A stretch of DNA of 26,953 nt, taken from a virus. Positions 24,000 to 26,953 of this stretch are shown here, piece after piece. Positions within the stretch are counted from its first letter, which is position 1; each line of letters begins with the position of its first letter. Below the pieces are notes generated by a model that was not told the origin of the DNA, ran no database searches, and saw nothing but the letters and a program-made list of their open reading frames with translations. The stretch spans positions 1-26,953 of IMG/VR virus record IMGVR_UViG_3300044825_003206; one strand, given 5' to 3'. A program made the position numbers and the translations under genes.

Positions 24000-25511
24000 T
24001 CAGACAGGAGGTGCGCTTGTCACTGGATCAATCGGTGCAGCGTTTTTGTTCGGCTCTGCACTACCGCCATCCTTGGATGTGCGACGTGGGTCGGAATCGA
24101 AGATCAGTCCCAGGTCGTCGGCACGCTGGTTGTCAGCCGCTATCTCGCGGTCTACGTCCTCGGCGTCATAGCCAAACGCCGAGATGGCTTCCGAGCGGCT
24201 CATCAAGCCCGCACGGATGGCAAGCAACATGGCCTTGAACTCTTTTTCTGGGTCGACCCATTGCCAGCCCTGCGGAATCCACTTGACCTGCAGGTACTGG
24301 CGCCGCTTAGCCGCTCCACCTCGGGCAAATCCAGGTGCTTCGATGGCGCCGGCTAGCACCGCCTGCTTGAGCCAGGCAGCCCAGACCGGACGACACAGCT
24401 GGTGCACCAGAACGCTGTGCTGGACCATCTCGCAACGGCGCCGGAACTCGAGCAGACCGGCCCGGATGCTGGAGTAGTTCACCCCAGTCAAATCCCCGGT
24501 GAGTTGCTCATAGGTCACGCCGATCGCAGCCGCGACCGCCCGGAACTGGTTGCGCAGGAAATCGGAGTACGACCCACCCACATCGGCGGGGTCGGAGAAC
24601 TTGATGTCCTCCCCTGGCTCCAGGATCTGCAGCGTGCCCGGCTCCAAACCGGCCAAGGCGATCCCGTTGGCGTCGGCCGCGCCTTCGCCCATCAGGTTGT
24701 CCTCGGGGTTCTGGCGCGTGACGAACCCGGCGAACATGGCTGCGGTTTTTTTGCGGACCAGTTCTGCGTCGTCGTACTGGTCGAGTTCGTTGAGTTTGAC
24801 CAGGGCGCGCGACAGCCAAGGTTCCCCCCGGATCTGGCCTGGGCGCAGTACGCGATAGAGATGGATGATCTCTTTGGCGTCGATGCGCACGGTATCCAAG
24901 CCCCCCTGGCCGGACATCGGCGCCAGCCGCCCGTCTTCAGGATGGGATTTGTAGAGGTGATAGGCGACGCGCCGCCCCAGACTGTCGAACTCGATACCGG
25001 CACGCACCACGTTGCCAGACGGCAATTCAGTGTTGAGATTGATCGGCAGGTGCTCTGCCTCGAGCAATTGCAGTTGCAGCGGCACAACCAGACCATCCTC
25101 TGGCCGGCGGGGACGCAAACGAATAAAGCATTCGCCCCCTTCGAGCATGGCCCGACATGCCAGCGCTTGCAGACCGTAGAAGTCGGTCTGACCGGCGGCA
25201 TCGGCCTCTGCAGTCCAATCACGCCACAGTGCCTGCACCTCAGTTTTGAAGCGCTCGTCGCTGGCCAGGCTTTGTGGCTTGATGCCGGTGCCGACTGCAT
25301 TGGCAACGAAGGCCTCGATGCCCGACTGGGCCCAGGCATTGCGTCGCACCAGGTCGCGGCTCTTGATACGCAGGTCGCTGCTGGTGGCCAGTAGTGCGGC
25401 CACCGCTCCGGGGTTGCCGGGCATCCATGCCAGCGAGCGGCGACCACGACCTGCCGCATCGTGGATCGGTGGCTGGCCAAACAGGGTTCGGAATTTGGAG
25501 TACCAAGCCAT
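24000..25511 (-). CDS. Portal protein (lambda gpB family)
   Basis: A 503-residue protein, near lambda gpB's 533, forming the dodecameric portal ring. Family marks are SRDLVRRNAWAQSGIEAFVA, NAVGTGIKPQS, MLEGGECFIRLRPRR, LQLLEAEHLP, EIIHLYRVLRPGQIRGEPWL and the C-terminal WIPQGWQWVDPEKEFKAMLL. ATG at 25511 makes a TGATG overlap with gpW and has AAGGGG five bases upstream; an open frame to 25562 lies inside gpW. The C-terminal 35 residues are polar and look disordered. Next gene in order is the protease, which may trim the portal N-terminus as in lambda. Confidence 0.94.
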   Translation of the reverse strand: MAWYSKFRTLFGQPPIHDAAGRGRRSLAWMPGNPGAVAALLATSSDLRIKSRDLVRRNAWAQSGIEAFVANAVGTGIKPQSLASDERFKTEVQALWRDWTAEADAAGQTDFYGLQALACRAMLEGGECFIRLRPRRPEDGLVVPLQLQLLEAEHLPINLNTELPSGNVVRAGIEFDSLGRRVAYHLYKSHPEDGRLAPMSGQGGLDTVRIDAKEIIHLYRVLRPGQIRGEPWLSRALVKLNELDQYDDAELVRKKTAAMFAGFVTRQNPEDNLMGEGAADANGIALAGLEPGTLQILEPGEDIKFSDPADVGGSYSDFLRNQFRAVAAAIGVTYEQLTGDLTGVNYSSIRAGLLEFRRRCEMVQHSVLVHQLCRPVWAAWLKQAVLAGAIEAPGFARGGAAKRRQYLQVKWIPQGWQWVDPEKEFKAMLLAIRAGLMSRSEAISAFGYDAEDVDREIAADNQRADDLGLIFDSDPRRTSKDGGSAEPNKNAAPIDPVTSAPPV

Positions 25512-25732
25512 CAGAACCCCTTGGCCGTAGTGACCCGGATCTGGCGAGGGGCACCCGGCCACAGGCCGGTTTCAGCAGCTTGCTGTGCCAGACCGCGTTT
25601 GACCTCACGGATGGCCACGGTCAGTTCCTCGATCGAGCGGTACTCGACCGTCTTGTCGCCGAAGCTGACGCGGCGTTCGCCCTTGGCGAGCGCGGTCTCC
25701 AGTGCCTGGAGTTGGGATTCTGTGTAGGCCAT
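25511..25732 (-). CDS. Head-tail joining protein gpW
   Basis: A 73-residue protein, close to lambda gpW's 68. It begins MAYTESQLQALETALAKGER and continues RRVSFGDKTVEYRSIEELTV, the helix-hairpin-helix arrangement of the gpW fold, then IREVKRGLAQQ and a short tail. gpW attaches below the portal after packaging and stops DNA leaking before the tail joins. It sits directly before the portal gene, as in lambda. Both its ends are TGATG stop-start overlaps, so translation is probably coupled through the four-gene run from 26615. Confidence 0.93.
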   Translation of the reverse strand: MAYTESQLQALETALAKGERRVSFGDKTVEYRSIEELTVAIREVKRGLAQQAAETGLWPGAPRQIRVTTAKGF

Positions 25733-26124
25733 CAGCGGTACACCACGAGGTTGATTTCAGAGGAATCGTCAAATGCCGTCGCAGCCGTCGCGCAGGAGAT
25801 GTCGACGTACTGGGCCGTCTTGAGGTCGGAGCTGGCGCGCACGATTGCTATGCGCTGCTGGCCGGTGTTGGTGCTGCTGCGGGCGAGCGCCGTCCAGCAG
25901 TAGTTCGCATCCGGCATCGCTACGGCGAAATGCACGCGGTACCGGCCCGCCGCCGTGCGCACGACGCTGGCGACGTTGTGCGCGCTAGCGATGACGACCT
26001 GACCGCTGACGTAGCCGAAGCTCACCCACACCCGGGCAAGGCCGGGATGTGTGGCGTCGATCTTGGTCTTGACCTCGAAGCCGATGCGCGCCGCCAGCGC
26101 GGCGATGCTGGACGCGAGACTCAT
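25732..26124 (-). CDS. Putative head/tail fibre tip protein, 130 aa
   Basis: The N-terminal 20 residues (MSLASSIAALAARIGFEVKT) resemble the start of the gene before it. Residues about 32-130 are a beta domain: WVSFGYVSGQVVIASAHNVA, then RYRVHFAVAMPDANYCWTAL and a closing SEINLVVYR. This strand-rich pattern, with a G.Y.V.F...M core, is known from the C-terminal knobs of phage fibres. It starts at a TGATG overlap with the upstream gene. Lambda has no gene between A and W, so this pair is an insertion in the head module. It may decorate the head or portal vertex. The function is not established. Confidence 0.72.
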   Translation of the reverse strand: MSLASSIAALAARIGFEVKTKIDATHPGLARVWVSFGYVSGQVVIASAHNVASVVRTAAGRYRVHFAVAMPDANYCWTALARSSTNTGQQRIAIVRASSDLKTAQYVDISCATAATAFDDSSEINLVVYR

Positions 26125-26615
26125 CAGGCCAGCGCCCCGTCGAATATCACGACGAAGTCGGTGTCGGTGTTGCCGACATCGCTGGCCGCCACCGCACCGA
26201 TGTTGGTACGGGCCTGCAGTTGCTCGGCCACCGTCAAGGTCTGCGCCGCGTCGAAACGCACGCGCAGATTGACTGCGGCCAGAAGCGCATCCAGTCCCGT
26301 GGTGCCGTTCTGCAGCAACTGCTGGATTTCCACCAGGGTGTCGTAGGCGGCGTCCGCGCCACCCAAAATGTCAGCCTTGAGCGCGTCGAGCAGCGACACG
26401 ATCTTGTTCGACGAGTAGGTGCTGGAGGTGGCGATCTGGTTGTCGTCGATGGCGGTGGCGGACAGCACCGCCGCCTTCAGCTCGTTGATCGCCGCGACCA
26501 GACTCGACTTGTCGGTGGTGGACAGGCCAGCGAGATTGCCTGCCGTCGCCCGGACGTCGTTGAACTCCTGGGCGACCCGGATGACCAGGCTCTCGATACG
26601 AGTGGCAAGACTCAT
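26124..26615 (-). CDS. Putative fibre shaft protein, 163 aa, between terminase and gpW
   Basis: The protein opens MSLATRIESLVIRVAQEFND, then carries motifs of trimeric fibre shafts: LSTTDKSSLVAAINELKAAV (31-50), SSTYSSNKIVSLLDALKADI (64-83), DAAYDTLVEIQQLLQ, and VRFDAAQTLTVAEQLQARTN (119-138) followed by IGAV. These are well known from tail and head fibre proteins. It ends FVVIFDGALA. AGAGGAG lies five bases before ATG. The terminase gene ends 17 bases upstream, and the stop overlaps the next gene as TGATG. With its neighbour it could form a two-protein fibre; a head-fibre location is inferred from its place in the head genes. Confidence 0.75.
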   Translation of the reverse strand: MSLATRIESLVIRVAQEFNDVRATAGNLAGLSTTDKSSLVAAINELKAAVLSATAIDDNQIATSSTYSSNKIVSLLDALKADILGGADAAYDTLVEIQQLLQNGTTGLDALLAAVNLRVRFDAAQTLTVAEQLQARTNIGAVAASDVGNTDTDFVVIFDGALA

Positions 26616-26632
26616 GAAAACTCCTCTGAAAA

Positions 26633-26953
26633 TCAGGACAACCAGCGGCTCTTGATGACGCGCCGACGTGGTGGGGTTGCAGAAACAGAGAGGCCACCGC
26701 GTTGGGTGGCCTCGTCTGGGTCGAACGCTTGAATCGGGGGCGGCTCATCCGGTGGCCGTTCCATCCCGAGTTGGCGCTCCAGTTCGCGCCAGTGGCGTTC
26801 CTCGAAGCGATCCAGGCCCGCCGCCGATGCGGCCGCCCGGGCGTACACGTAGCAGTCGAGCGCTTCATTGCGCTCGCGCATCTTTTGCCACTCGCGCACC
26901 GGGAAGCCGTTGCGGTCGCGGCGGGTGATAAGTTGTTCTGCGCAGAGCTGCTG
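26633..26953 (-). CDS. Terminase large subunit, GpA family, C-terminal fragment
   Basis: The frame is open to the right window edge, so this is the last 106 residues of the protein that packages DNA into the procapsid (ATPase plus cos or pac nuclease). It reads QQLCAEQLITRRDRNGFPV, then REWQKMRERNEALDCYVYAR, the conserved close of the GpA nuclease domain, followed by AAASAAGLDRFEERHWREL and a Pro-rich tail ending RRRVIKSRWLS. The Walker and nuclease residues lie outside the window. GpA type with gpW, gpB, gpC, gpD and gpE downstream is the lambda head plan. The 17-base gap to the next gene carries its ribosome binding site. Confidence 0.92.
   Translation of the reverse strand, partial: QQLCAEQLITRRDRNGFPVREWQKMRERNEALDCYVYARAAASAAGLDRFEERHWRELERQLGMERPPDEPPPIQAFDPDEATQRGGLSVSATPPRRRVIKSRWLS

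Noticed and set aside
1-26953. CRISPR arrays, tRNA genes, insertion sequences, anti-phage defence or other cargo genes
   Set aside because: None was seen. There are no spaced direct repeats, tRNA-like cloverleafs, transposase motifs or out-of-operon genes; the phage part is a continuous late operon.

Overview
The window holds one end of a lambda-type siphovirus prophage, with a stub of host DNA at its left edge. Bases 1-169 (+ strand) encode the last 55 residues of a host two-component sensor histidine kinase. Everything from 176 to the right edge reads on the minus strand as one tightly packed phage late operon, transcribed right to left. Base composition is GC-rich and uniform. With the gene families seen, this suggests a betaproteobacterial host (Burkholderiales or Rhodocyclales), but that placement is an inference.

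In transcription order, the right third is a lambda-like head module. It starts with the C-terminus of the GpA-type large terminase (cut by the window edge), followed by two small fibre-like genes that lambda lacks here. Then come gpW, portal (B), S49 protease with an in-frame scaffold (C/Nu3), decoration protein (D), major capsid protein (E) and an FII-like head-tail joiner. The tail-tube module follows: tail terminator, a 62-residue protein, the tail tube protein, a tail assembly chaperone (G) with a probable -1 frameshift extension (G-T), a DUF6441-like protein, and a 1351-residue tape measure protein.

From 14311 to 1515 the lambda tip genes M, L, K, I and J are not recognisable. Nine genes replace them: a 135-residue protein, a 1198-residue beta-repeat protein, proteins of 422, 367, 131 and 141 residues, a 799-residue protein with two LamG-like domains, a 945-residue repeat plus putative hub protein, and a 75-residue OB-fold-like protein. 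This is about 12.8 kb of poorly characterised tail-tip and receptor-binding machinery and is the least described part of the window.

A strong intrinsic terminator on the minus strand (about 1438-1480) separates the tail genes from a three-gene lysis cassette: a one-TM protein, a 3TM-type holin and a GH24 endolysin. The endolysin stop lies 6 bp from the host kinase stop, so the prophage end and attachment site are probably at this convergent junction. Integrase, repressor, replication genes and the small terminase are not in the window and would lie beyond the right edge. No tRNA, rRNA, CRISPR array or insertion sequence was seen, and no gap between genes exceeds 300 bases.
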